DNA of 64,000 nucleotides from Streptomyces sennicomposti. GTDB lineage: Bacteria > Actinomycetota > Actinomycetes > Streptomycetales > Streptomycetaceae. The notes beneath the pieces were generated by a model, which was not told the origin of the DNA, did no database searches, and saw only the letters and a list, made by a program, of their open reading frames with translations. How positions within the stretch are numbered: the first letter of the stretch is position 1; every line of letters begins with the position of its first letter. The stretch covers positions 1 through 64,000 of the forward strand of contig NZ_JAIOAB010000028.1 of assembly GCF_019890635.1 (NCBI RefSeq). The letters run 5' to 3'. The position numbers and the translations under genes are program-made. This document shows positions 45,462 to 53,371 of the stretch, piece by piece.

Positions 45462-46760
45462 TCAGCCCTCCAGGAACGCCGCCAGCGCGTTCGCCAGCAG
45501 GAACGGGTCGTCGGCGGCGCACAGTTCGCGCGCGCTGTGCATGGACAGGATGGCCACGCCGATGTCCACGGTCTTGATGCCGTGCCGGGCCGCGGTGATC
45601 GGGCCGATCGTCGTACCGCACGGCATGGAGTTGTTGGAGACGAACGTCTGGAAGGGCACGCCCGCCTTCTCGCAGGCCGCGGCGAACACCGCACGTCCCG
45701 AACCGTCGGTCGCGTAGCGGTTGTTGACGTTGACCTTGAGGATGGGGCCGCCGCCCGCGCGCGGGTGGTGCGTCGGGTCGTGCCGCTCGGCGTAGTTCGG
45801 GTGCACCGCGTGGCCGGTGTCCGAGGACAGGCAGACCGTGCCGGCGAAGGCGCGCGCCCGGTCCTCGTACGAACCGCCGCGCGTGAACACCGAACGCTCC
45901 AGCACGCCGCCGAGCAGCGGCCCGTCGGCGCCGGTGTCGGACTGGGAGCCGTTCTCCTCGTGGTCGAAGGCGGCCAGCACCGGGATGTACGGCAGTTCGG
46001 CGCCGCCGGTCGCCACCGCCGCCAGGGCGGCCGTTCCCGCGTGCACCGACAGCAGGTTGTCCATGCGCGGGCCGGCCAGCAGTTCGCGGTCGCGGCCGAG
46101 GTAGGCGGGCGGCTCGACGGAGTGCGTCATCAGGTCCCAGCCGGCCACCTCGCCCGCGGCCAGGCCCGCCTCCTGTTCCAGGAAGGCGATCAGGTCGCCG
46201 TCGCGCACGTCGTCGCCCAGGCCCCACACCGGCTGCAGATGCCGCTGCTTGTCGAGCTTGAGGCCGTCGGTGGAGACCGTCCGGTCCAGGTGGATGGCGA
46301 GCTGGGGGACGCGCAGGAGCGGGCGGTCGACGTTCACCAGGCGCGTGGAGCCGTCGCGCAGGGTGAGCCGGCCGGCCAGGCCCAGGTCGCGGTCGAGCCA
46401 GGAGTTCATCAGCGGGCCGCCGTAGATCTCCACGGCGACCTGGCGCCAGCCGTGCGCCCCGGTGTCGGGCCGCGGCTTGACGCGCAGGTTCGGCGAGTCG
46501 GTGTGCGCGCCGACGATGCGGAACGGGGTGTGCGGCGCGGCGCCGTCGGGGACGTACCAGGCGATGATCGCGCCGCCGCGCAGCACGTACTTCCCGCCCG
46601 TGGCGGCGTCCCAGGCGTCCGTCTCGGCGACCTGCCGGAAGCCCGCCTTCTCCAGCCGCGCGGCGGCGCTCGCCACGGCGTGGTACGGCGACGGGCTGGC
46701 CGCCAGGAAGGACATCAGGTCGTCGGTGTGGCCGCGGTCGAAGGGCCGGCTTGTGCTCAT
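45462..46760 (-). CDS. M18 family aminopeptidase
   Basis: This 432-residue metallo-aminopeptidase of family M18 (aspartyl aminopeptidase type) has co-catalytic zinc ligand segments GAHTDSPNLRVKP, DHEENGSQSDTGADG and SSDTGHAVHPNY. It removes N-terminal acidic residues in studied relatives. Length and motifs are normal and no signal peptide is present. AAGGTGA precedes the ATG at 46760. It follows a terminator of the acyl-CoA dehydrogenase gene, so it has its own transcript. Confidence 0.93.
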   Translation of the reverse strand: MSTSRPFDRGHTDDLMSFLAASPSPYHAVASAAARLEKAGFRQVAETDAWDAATGGKYVLRGGAIIAWYVPDGAAPHTPFRIVGAHTDSPNLRVKPRPDTGAHGWRQVAVEIYGGPLMNSWLDRDLGLAGRLTLRDGSTRLVNVDRPLLRVPQLAIHLDRTVSTDGLKLDKQRHLQPVWGLGDDVRDGDLIAFLEQEAGLAAGEVAGWDLMTHSVEPPAYLGRDRELLAGPRMDNLLSVHAGTAALAAVATGGAELPYIPVLAAFDHEENGSQSDTGADGPLLGGVLERSVFTRGGSYEDRARAFAGTVCLSSDTGHAVHPNYAERHDPTHHPRAGGGPILKVNVNNRYATDGSGRAVFAAACEKAGVPFQTFVSNNSMPCGTTIGPITAARHGIKTVDIGVAILSMHSARELCAADDPFLLANALAAFLEG

Positions 46761-46780
46761 GGGTTCACCTTAACGACGGA

Positions 46781-46815
46781 CGAGGGTCCGCCCCCGGTGC
46801 GGGAACGGACCCTCG
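46781..46815 (-). terminator. Hairpin terminator of the acyl-CoA dehydrogenase gene
   Basis: Stem CGAGGGTCCG (46781-46790) pairs with CGGACCCTCG (46806-46815), with an inner CCC/GGG pair. It lies between two leftward genes, 47 bases after the acyl-CoA dehydrogenase stop codon. Confidence 0.7.
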
Positions 46816-46861
46816 TGCGGACCTCGTGCGAGCGCGGCGGTGCGCGGTCGCGGGGGCGGGA

Positions 46862-48688
46862 CTAGAACGCGGCCTCGTCCAGCTCCATCAGGTCCAGGTC
46901 GACCTTCTCGGCGATCTTGCGGGCCAGCGTGACGCCCGGCAGGACGTTGGCCGCGAAGAACTTCGCCGCCGCGATCTTGCCCGTGTAGAACGCCTTGTCC
47001 TTGGCGGAGGCGGTCTCCAGCTTCTCGGCGGCGATCGCCGCGCCCTTCAGCAGCAGGTAGCCGACGACCACGTCGCCGGAGGCCAGCAGCAGGCGGGTGG
47101 TGTTCAGGCCCACCTTGTAGATGTTCTTGACGTCCTGCTCGGTGGCGGCGAGGTCGGTCAGCATGACGCCGACGACGGCCTCCAGCTCCACGGCGGCCTT
47201 GGCCAGGTACTCGCGGGACTCGGCCAGCTCCGCGCCGCCGGTGCCCAGGGCGAGGAACTTCTTGATGTCCTCGGCGAGCGAGTTCAGCGCGGCGCCCTGG
47301 TTGCGGACGATCTTCCGGAAGAAGTAGTCCTGGCCCTGGATCGCGGTGGTGCCCTCGTACAGGGTGTCGATCTTGGAGTCCCGGATGTACTGCTCGATCG
47401 GGTACTCCTGCAGGAAGCCGGAGCCGCCGAAGGTCTGCAGCGACTGGGCGAGCTGCTCGTAGGCCTTCTCGGAGCCGTAGCCCTTGACGATGGGCAGGAG
47501 CAGGTCGTTGAGGGCGTGCTCGGCGGAGGCGTCCTCGCCGTTGGCCTCCTTGACCTGGATCTCGTCCTGGACCGAGGCGGTGTACATCACCAGGGCGCGC
47601 ATGCCCTCGGCGTACGCCTTCTGCGTCATCAGCGAGCGGCGCACGTCGGGGTGGTGGGTGATGGTGACCTTGGGCGCGGTCTTGTCCATGAAGTTGGCCA
47701 GGTCCGGGCCCTGGACGCGCTCCTTGGCGTACTCCAGCGCGTTCAGGTAGCCGGTGGACAGCGTGGAGATCGCCTTCGTGCCGACCATCATGCGGGCGAA
47801 CTCGATGATGCGGAACATCTGGCGGATGCCGTCGTGCTTGTCGCCGATCAGCCAGCCCTTGGCGGGGTGCTTGTCGCCGAAGGTCATCTCGCACGTGTTG
47901 GAGGCCTTCAGGCCCATCTTGTGCTCGACGTTGGTGGCGTAGACGCCGTTGCGCTCGCCCAGCTCGCCGGTCTCGAAGTCGAACTCGTACTTCGGGACGA
48001 GGAAGAGGGACAGGCCCTTGGTGCCGGGGCCGGCGCCCTCGGGGCGCGCGAGCACGTAGTGGAGGATGTTCTCCGACATGTCGTGCTCACCGGAGGTGAT
48101 GAAGCGCTTCACGCCCTCGATGTGCCAGGAGCCGTCCTCCTGCTGGACGGCCTTGGTGCGGCCGGCGCCCACGTCGGAGCCCGCGTCGGGCTCGGTGAGC
48201 ACCATGGTGGAGCCCCACTGCCGCTCCACGGCGATCTTGGCGATGTGCTTCTGGACCTCGTTGCCCTCCTCGAAGAGGATGCCGGCGAACGCCGGGCCGG
48301 AGGAGTACATCCACACGGCCGGGTTGGCGCCCAGGATCAGCTCGGCGTAGGCCCAGATCAGGGAGCGCGGCGAGGTGGTGCCGCCGATCTCCTCGGGCAG
48401 GCCGAGGCGCCAGTACTCGGAGTCCATGAAGGCCTGGTAGCTCTTCTTGAAGGACGCCGGGACCGGGGCGGTGTTGGTCTCGGGGTCGAACACCGGCGGG
48501 TTGCGGTCGGCGTCGGCGAAGGACTCCGCCAGCTCGTTCTCGGAGAGGCGGGTCAGCTCCTCCAGGATGCTCTTGGCGGTCTCGGTGTCCATCTCGGCGA
48601 ACGGACCCGTGCCGTACAGCTTGTCGCGTCCGAGGACCTCGAAGAGGTTGAACTCGATGTCGCGGAGGTTGGACTTGTAGTGCCCCAT
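46862..48688 (-). CDS. Acyl-CoA dehydrogenase (long type)
   Basis: This 608-residue flavoprotein introduces a 2,3-double bond into acyl-CoA. Signature segments are MVLTEPDAGSDVGAGRTKAV (FAD/substrate side), VKRFITSGEHDMSENILHYV and the C-terminal QTFGGSGFLQEYPIEQYIRD and DTLYEGTTAIQGQDYF. The extra ~130-residue helical C-terminal domain places it with the long FadE5/AcdA-like dehydrogenases. The ATG at 48688 has GGGAG upstream. A TACC/GGTA palindrome lies in the promoter region, so repression by a TetR-type regulator is possible. Confidence 0.93.
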   Translation of the reverse strand: MGHYKSNLRDIEFNLFEVLGRDKLYGTGPFAEMDTETAKSILEELTRLSENELAESFADADRNPPVFDPETNTAPVPASFKKSYQAFMDSEYWRLGLPEEIGGTTSPRSLIWAYAELILGANPAVWMYSSGPAFAGILFEEGNEVQKHIAKIAVERQWGSTMVLTEPDAGSDVGAGRTKAVQQEDGSWHIEGVKRFITSGEHDMSENILHYVLARPEGAGPGTKGLSLFLVPKYEFDFETGELGERNGVYATNVEHKMGLKASNTCEMTFGDKHPAKGWLIGDKHDGIRQMFRIIEFARMMVGTKAISTLSTGYLNALEYAKERVQGPDLANFMDKTAPKVTITHHPDVRRSLMTQKAYAEGMRALVMYTASVQDEIQVKEANGEDASAEHALNDLLLPIVKGYGSEKAYEQLAQSLQTFGGSGFLQEYPIEQYIRDSKIDTLYEGTTAIQGQDYFFRKIVRNQGAALNSLAEDIKKFLALGTGGAELAESREYLAKAAVELEAVVGVMLTDLAATEQDVKNIYKVGLNTTRLLLASGDVVVGYLLLKGAAIAAEKLETASAKDKAFYTGKIAAAKFFAANVLPGVTLARKIAEKVDLDLMELDEAAF

Positions 48689-49023
48689 GGCCACGGCTCC
48701 CGTCGAGGACTCGGCGAGGCACTGACTCCTCGCATCTGGTTCGCGTACCAACTAGTAGCTCCGATGATGCTACCCGTCGGTAATAAGACGCAACCCCTGA
48801 TGGTCCGTCTGTGACACGTCTCTTAATCGGCGGGTGTGACGGGTGTGGCCGGAGGGGCTTGCGAGGTGCCGTGGGGCGGGTGCGAGGTCAACCGCCGGGT
48901 GCCTCTGACCCGATCCGGTGAAGCGGGACTCGGGCCCGGGCGTGTCGTGACCAGTGTCGATTACTGTCCGTATTGCTCGGTGGCGCGGGGTCATCGGGTG
49001 ATCGGAGAGAACAGGGGAAGCCC
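48689..49023. other. Divergent region, acyl-CoA dehydrogenase / BP74-like gene
   Basis: About 335 bases hold a palindrome (48771-48782), an AT-richer stretch from 48740 to 48830 that likely contains the dehydrogenase promoter, and a possible -10 TACTGT near 48962 for the rightward gene. No extra gene is supported. Confidence 0.5.
48771..48782. promoter_or_regulatory. TACC-CGTC-GGTA palindrome
   Basis: TACCCGTCGGTA has TACC/GGTA arms around four bases and lies 83 bases before the acyl-CoA dehydrogenase start. It resembles operators of TetR-type fatty acid regulators, but the regulator is not identified. Confidence 0.4.
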
Positions 49024-49452
49024 ATGCGACGACTGCTCGCGAAGCTCGGCGGAGTTGCGGCGGCCGTGATGCTGACGGTCGGGATGTCCCATCCCGCACA
49101 GGCGGCGACGCCCGCCTACTTCGAGTTCCAGGACATCACCGGCAGCAAGGCGGTCTTCGAGCTCACCGACGAGACCAGAATCCAGGAGGCCCGGGACATC
49201 CTGAGCGGCAAGGAGAAGGACCGGGTGCACGTGTTCGGCCGGATCGTCCACCGGCCGGCCGCCTGGAACCCGGGCTGGAGCTACCACTACGACCCCTCGA
49301 CCGTGAACTTCTTCGAGGTCGCCATCGAGGTCTGCGACGCCACGCTCCCCTACGTGGAGGACCACCTGGACGAGGCCGGCGGCGCGTTCCTGCCGGGCAA
49401 CATCTTCTGCCCGTGGACCTCGAAGCTGACCCGGGAGGTGCCCGCGCCGTAG
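49024..49452 (+). CDS. Secreted BP74-like (calmodulin-binding-type) protein
   Basis: This 142-residue exported protein has a signal peptide of ~29 residues (RRLLAKLGGVAAAVMLTVGM, cleaved near AQAA). The mature part matches the small domain known from the Dictyostelium calmodulin-binding protein BP74 and many actinobacterial secreted proteins: YFEFQDITGSKAVFELTDET, HVFGRIVHRPAAWNPGWSYH and a cysteine pair in VCDATLPYVEDHL / NIFCPWTSKL. The function in bacteria is unknown; calmodulin binding itself is not expected. The ATG has AGGGGA upstream. It diverges from the acyl-CoA dehydrogenase gene. Confidence 0.78.
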   Translation: MRRLLAKLGGVAAAVMLTVGMSHPAQAATPAYFEFQDITGSKAVFELTDETRIQEARDILSGKEKDRVHVFGRIVHRPAAWNPGWSYHYDPSTVNFFEVAIEVCDATLPYVEDHLDEAGGAFLPGNIFCPWTSKLTREVPAP

Positions 49453-49503
49453 GAGGGGCGCCGGGGAGTGTCCGTCCCCGCCCTGCGGCCCCGGGCGCGT
49501 CGG

Positions 49504-49509
49504 TACGCT
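49504..49509 (+). promoter_or_regulatory. -10 box, leaderless sseB-like gene
   Basis: TACGCT lies 6 bases before the ATG at 49516, with no ribosome-binding site, the same arrangement as at 2534. Confidence 0.6.
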
Positions 49510-49515
49510 TGGCGC

Positions 49516-50013
49516 ATGTACGGATACGGCCAGCCGATGGACGGGGGCGCGGCGCAGCAGCAGTACGCGCCGCCGCAGGAGCAGATGCCGGGCGGTATGG
49601 CGGGGGGCATGGCGGGCGGCTACGGGCAGCAGCAGCCGCTGTACCCCGAGCCGTCGCCGCCCTCGCTCGCGGACGCGGTCCGTGCGTTCACCACCGGGCA
49701 GATGGCCGCGGAGGACTTCCAGCAGATCTTCGCCACCTCGAAGGTGTACTGCCCGCGCGGTGACACGCCCGGCTTCCTCGCCCTGCACAACACCCAGCAG
49801 CCGGTGATCCCGATGTTCACCTCGCTGAAGGAACTGCGGCGCTACGCGGGCAAGGAGTCCAAGTACTTCGTGATCACCGGCGCGGAGGTGATCGACCTGC
49901 TGCCCACGGGGTACGGCTTCGTGCTCGACATGGAGGGCGAGCACCGGATCGTGTTCGACGCCAAGGCGGTCGAGCAGATGGTCGACTTCGCGATGCGCCG
50001 GATGTACGGCTGA
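49516..50013 (+). CDS. SseB-domain protein
   Basis: This 165-residue protein has a Gln/Gly/Met/Pro-rich, probably disordered N-terminus (~45 residues) and an SseB-type domain (residues ~50-165): VYCPRGDTPGFLALHNTQQP, MFTSLKELRRYAGKESKYFV and GYGFVLDMEGEHRIVFDAKA. The domain is common in actinobacteria, often next to or fused with secretion-linked genes, but has no defined activity. The gene appears leaderless and monocistronic. Confidence 0.8.
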   Translation: MYGYGQPMDGGAAQQQYAPPQEQMPGGMAGGMAGGYGQQQPLYPEPSPPSLADAVRAFTTGQMAAEDFQQIFATSKVYCPRGDTPGFLALHNTQQPVIPMFTSLKELRRYAGKESKYFVITGAEVIDLLPTGYGFVLDMEGEHRIVFDAKAVEQMVDFAMRRMYG

Positions 50014-50488
50014 GACGCCGGCGGCACGGCCGGTGCGTCGGCCTCACGGCCGGTGCCCGGGGGTGCGGTGAGCGCCGCGCGGTTGGGGGTTACGGCGAGC
50101 GTCGCGGCTGCGGTGTGGTGAGCGCCGCGCGGCCGGGGTGCGGTGAGCGCCGCCCCGCCGGGGTGCGGTGAGCGGTGCGCGGTCTGGACGCCGGTCTGGA
50201 TGTCGGCCCGGGCGCCGGCCCGGTCGCGTGGGTGGCGTCGGCCCCGGGTGCCCGGGTGCCCGGGTGGCGTCGGTGGTCCGTGCGGGGCGGGGCGGGGCGG
50301 GGCGTGTCGTGGTCTGGCCTGGCCCGGCGTGCGGCCGGTGCTGTCGCGGTCCCGGGCTGTCGCGGTCCCGGGCTGTCCCTCTCCCGGGCTGTCCCCATCC
50401 CGGGTGGTCGCCGTCAGGTGTTGGCGCGGCGGGCGGGTCGCGCCTGCGTGCGTGGCGGCCGGTGGCAGTCGGTGCTGTGCGCGTACAG

Positions 50489-50560
50489 CCCCTATTGGGG
50501 TGCGGTCCCTTGCGTGGCGTGCGGCCCCTATCGGGGTGCGGTCCCTTGCGTGGCGTGCGG
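50489..50560. repeat. 36-bp tandem repeat, two copies
   Basis: Two 36-base units start CCCCTAT(T/C)GGGG and end TGGCGTGCGG, at 50489-50524 and 50525-50560, differing at one base. Confidence 0.75.
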
Positions 50561-50656
50561 TCCCTGTTTGCGTGCGGCCCCGCGTTCGTGTGTGTCCTGT
50601 CGCTGTGGAGCCCGGAGGGAATGGTCTTCGAGGTTCTTGTGTTAGTGCTGGCAAGA

Positions 50657-50677
50657 AGTTGAATGCTCAACTAGAGT
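50657..50677 (+). promoter_or_regulatory. Operator and -10 of pirin gene
   Basis: AGTTGAATGCTCAACT (50657-50672) is an inverted repeat with perfect 6-bp arms and overlaps the last base of the -10 box TAGAGT (50672-50677). A MarR- or similar redox-responsive repressor is plausible, but none is encoded next to it. Confidence 0.55.
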
Positions 50678-50707
50678 GGTCGACACGCCCCCCAAGGAGG
50701 TACCGAC

Positions 50708-51661
50708 ATGCCCGCAGTGACCGTCGAGAACCCGCTCGTGCTGCCCCGCGTCACCGCTTCCGCGGACGCCCGGCAGCGCCGTGTCCTGCGCGTGGCCACG
50801 GCGCCGTCCGGATTCGAGGGGGAGGGCTTCCCAGTGCGGCGCGCGTTCGCGGGCATCGACTACCGGCACCTGGACCCGTTCATCATGATGGACCAGATGG
50901 GTGAGGTGGACTACGAGGCCGGCGAGCCGAAAGGAACGCCCTGGCATCCGCACCGCGGCTTCGAGACCGTCACGTACATCATCGACGGGACCTTCATCCA
51001 CCGGGACTCGCACGGGGGCGGCGGCACCATCACCAACGGCGACACCCAGTGGATGACCGCGGGCTCGGGTCTTCTGCACATCGAGACGCCGCCCGAGGAA
51101 CTGGTCATGTCCGGCGGCCTCTTCCACGGGCTGCAGCTGTGGGTGAACCTGCCCGCCAAGGACAAGATGTCGGACCCCCGGTACCAGGACATCCGCGGCG
51201 GCACGGTCAAGCTGCTGACCTCGGCCGACGGCAGCTCGCTCCTGCGGGTCATCGCGGGCGACCTGGACGGCCACAGCGGCCCCGGCATCACGCACACGCC
51301 GATCACGATGGTCCACGCCTCGATCAGCCCCGGCGCCGAGGTCACGCTGCCGTGGCGGTCGGACTTCAACGCCCTCGCCTACGGCCTCGCGGGCCAGGGC
51401 TTCGCCGGCGGCGAGAAGCGGCCCTTCGGGATGGGGCAGGCGGTCGTCTTCGGCGACGGCGACTCGCTGACCGTGCGGGCGGCCGAGAGCCAGGACTCGC
51501 GGAGTTCCACCTTCGAGGTGGTCCTGCTCGGCGGACTGCCGATCCGTGAGCCGATGGCGCACTACGGGCCGTTCGTGATGAACAGCCACGCCGAACTCGT
51601 CCAGGCCTTCGAGGACTTCAAGGCGGGGCGGCTCGGCGAGGTGCCCGCCGGGGGGTTCTAG
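50708..51661 (+). CDS. Pirin family protein
   Basis: This 317-residue bicupin has the pirin N-terminal iron-binding motif HPHRGFETVTYIIDG (first two His of the metal site) with HRDSHGGGG and TAGSGLLHIETPPEE downstream. It also has the C-terminal pirin domain ending in FVMNSHAELVQAFEDFKAGR. Pirins act as quercetin-dioxygenase-like enzymes or redox-sensing co-regulators. AAGGAGGT lies 6 bases before the ATG, the strongest ribosome-binding site in the window. It is probably inducible through the palindrome overlapping its -10 box. Confidence 0.93.
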   Translation: MPAVTVENPLVLPRVTASADARQRRVLRVATAPSGFEGEGFPVRRAFAGIDYRHLDPFIMMDQMGEVDYEAGEPKGTPWHPHRGFETVTYIIDGTFIHRDSHGGGGTITNGDTQWMTAGSGLLHIETPPEELVMSGGLFHGLQLWVNLPAKDKMSDPRYQDIRGGTVKLLTSADGSSLLRVIAGDLDGHSGPGITHTPITMVHASISPGAEVTLPWRSDFNALAYGLAGQGFAGGEKRPFGMGQAVVFGDGDSLTVRAAESQDSRSSTFEVVLLGGLPIREPMAHYGPFVMNSHAELVQAFEDFKAGRLGEVPAGGF

Positions 51662-51844
51662 GGCGGGGAGCCCCGGAGCGGGGCGTACGGCACTGCCGTC
51701 GGGGCCGGTCGCGGCGAGCGGCCGGCCCCGACGCGTACCCGTGATGGACGTCACATCGGACGCGTCGGCGTTTCATGTTGTGCTGTGGGTCGCGCGGGGT
51801 CTCCACATCGTGGCACCACTGGTGCGGAGACCGGAGGGAAGCTG

Positions 51845-53371
51845 ATGCGCGAGCAGAGCACGGACGAGACGGCGCTGGTCGCCGCGGCCCGGCGCGGGGA
51901 CCCGGCGGCGCGCGACCGGCTGGTGTCCGCGTATCTCCCTCTGGTCTACAACGTCGTCGGCCGCGCCCTGAACGGCCACGCAGACGTCGACGACGTCGTG
52001 CAGGACACCCTGCTGCGGGCGCTGAGCGGTCTGGACGGTCTGCGGGACCCGGCCAGGTTCCGGGCCTGGCTGGTGGCGATCGCCATGAACCAGGTCCGCA
52101 GGAGATGGTCCGTCGCCCAGCGCCGCCCCCTGCCCCTCGACACCGCGGCCGACGGCCCGGCCCAAGGGGACTTCGCCGAACTGGCCATCCTGCGCCTGGG
52201 ACTGTCCGGACAGCGGCGGGAGGTCGCCGAGGCGACCCGGTGGCTGGACCCGGCCGACCGCCAGGTGCTGTCCCTGTGGTGGCTGGAGGCGGCCGGCGAA
52301 CTCACCCGCGGGGACGTCGCCACGGCGCTGGGACTCTCCCGCGCCCACACCGGCGTGCGGGTGCAGCGGGTCAAGGGGCAGCTGGACGTGTGCCGGCAGG
52401 TCGTACGGGCGCTGGGAGCCCGCGACGAGTGCGCGGCCCTGGGGGCGCTGACCGAGGAGTGGGACGGGGCACCCGGCCCGCTGTGGCGCAAGCGCATAGC
52501 CCGCCATGTGCGCGGATGCGGCCGGTGCGGACGGTCGGCCGCCGATCTGCTGCCGGTCGACGGGCTGCTCGCCGGGACGGGGCTGGTGGCGGTGCCGCTG
52601 TCCCTGCACTCCGCCCCGTTCGCGGGGCACGGGACGGCGGCCCTGGCCGCCCACGGGGGCGCGGCGCACGGGGCGGCCGCCGTCCACCGGGTGCTGGACG
52701 CCGGGCGGCGCGTCTTCCGGCCCGGCACGGCGGCCAAGGCCACCGCGGCCGGAGCGGCGGTGGCCGCCGCCGCCCTGCTGATCGCGGTGTACCGGGCGCC
52801 GGAGAAGGCGCCGGACGCCGCCCCGCCCGCACGCCCCACGGTCTCGGCCCCGCTCGTCTCGCAGCCGCCGGCCTTCCCGACCGCGACAGCGACCGCGAGC
52901 GCCGAGGTGACGCCGACCACGGCCGCGCCCTCGCCGACCCCGACGCGCACGCGTACCCGCGCGCCGTCCGCCGCCGTGCCGGCGACCGAGACCGCGAGCC
53001 GGCGCGATCTGCTCGACCGGACCAACGCGCTGCGCGCGCAGAGCGGTTGCGCACCGTTGCGGACCGATCCCCGGCTGACCCGCGTGGCCCAGAACGACGC
53101 ACGTGCCGTCGCGGCTGGTGGCGCCGTCGATCCGCCGGGCGGCCGGACGGGCGACGTGGGGGAGCGGGTGACGGCGGCGGGGTACTCCTGGACGTCCGTC
53201 GGGGAGGCCGCCGCGTACGGGGACAAGGACGCGGCGGCGGTGGCGCGGGAGTGGGCGGAGGACCACATGCGTCAGCTCCTCGTGGACTGCCGGTACACCG
53301 ACGTGGGCGTGGGACTGGTGGTCTCGGGCGACCGGCGCGCGTGGACGGAGGTACTGGCCGGCTCGGGCTGA
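51845..53371 (+). CDS. ECF-type sigma factor fused to membrane helix and CAP domain
   Basis: This 508-residue fusion starts with an ECF sigma factor: region 2 at residues ~8-90 (LVYNVVGRALNGHADVDDVV, DTLLRALSGLDGL, FRAWLVAIAMNQVRRRW) and region 4 at ~130-190 (LDPADRQVLSLWWLEAAGEL, VATALGLSRAHTGVRVQRVK). A Cys/His segment HVRGCGRCGRSAADL (~220-235) resembles the zinc-finger of anti-sigma factors. One membrane helix (~296-317) and a Thr/Pro-rich stalk follow. The C-terminus (~385-505) is a CAP/SCP-type extracellular domain (LLDRTNALRAQSGCAPLRTD, REWAEDHMRQLLVDC, DVGVGLVVSG) with two cysteines. GGAGGGAA precedes the ATG. A membrane-tethered sigma factor with a built-in sensor is inferred. Confidence 0.88.
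   Translation: MREQSTDETALVAAARRGDPAARDRLVSAYLPLVYNVVGRALNGHADVDDVVQDTLLRALSGLDGLRDPARFRAWLVAIAMNQVRRRWSVAQRRPLPLDTAADGPAQGDFAELAILRLGLSGQRREVAEATRWLDPADRQVLSLWWLEAAGELTRGDVATALGLSRAHTGVRVQRVKGQLDVCRQVVRALGARDECAALGALTEEWDGAPGPLWRKRIARHVRGCGRCGRSAADLLPVDGLLAGTGLVAVPLSLHSAPFAGHGTAALAAHGGAAHGAAAVHRVLDAGRRVFRPGTAAKATAAGAAVAAAALLIAVYRAPEKAPDAAPPARPTVSAPLVSQPPAFPTATATASAEVTPTTAAPSPTPTRTRTRAPSAAVPATETASRRDLLDRTNALRAQSGCAPLRTDPRLTRVAQNDARAVAAGGAVDPPGGRTGDVGERVTAAGYSWTSVGEAAAYGDKDAAAVAREWAEDHMRQLLVDCRYTDVGVGLVVSGDRRAWTEVLAGSG

Larger units (their letters stand above)
50014..50707. other. Repeat-rich non-coding region before pirin gene
   Basis: About 690 bases without a credible gene. From left to right it holds copies of GGTGAGCGCCGC(G)C (50068-50170), a run of CCCGGGCTGTC units (50350-50405) and an exact-phase 36-bp tandem repeat (50489-50560). 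The pirin operator and promoter (50657-50677) close it. All open frames are Gly/Arg/Ala-rich shadows. Confidence 0.65.
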
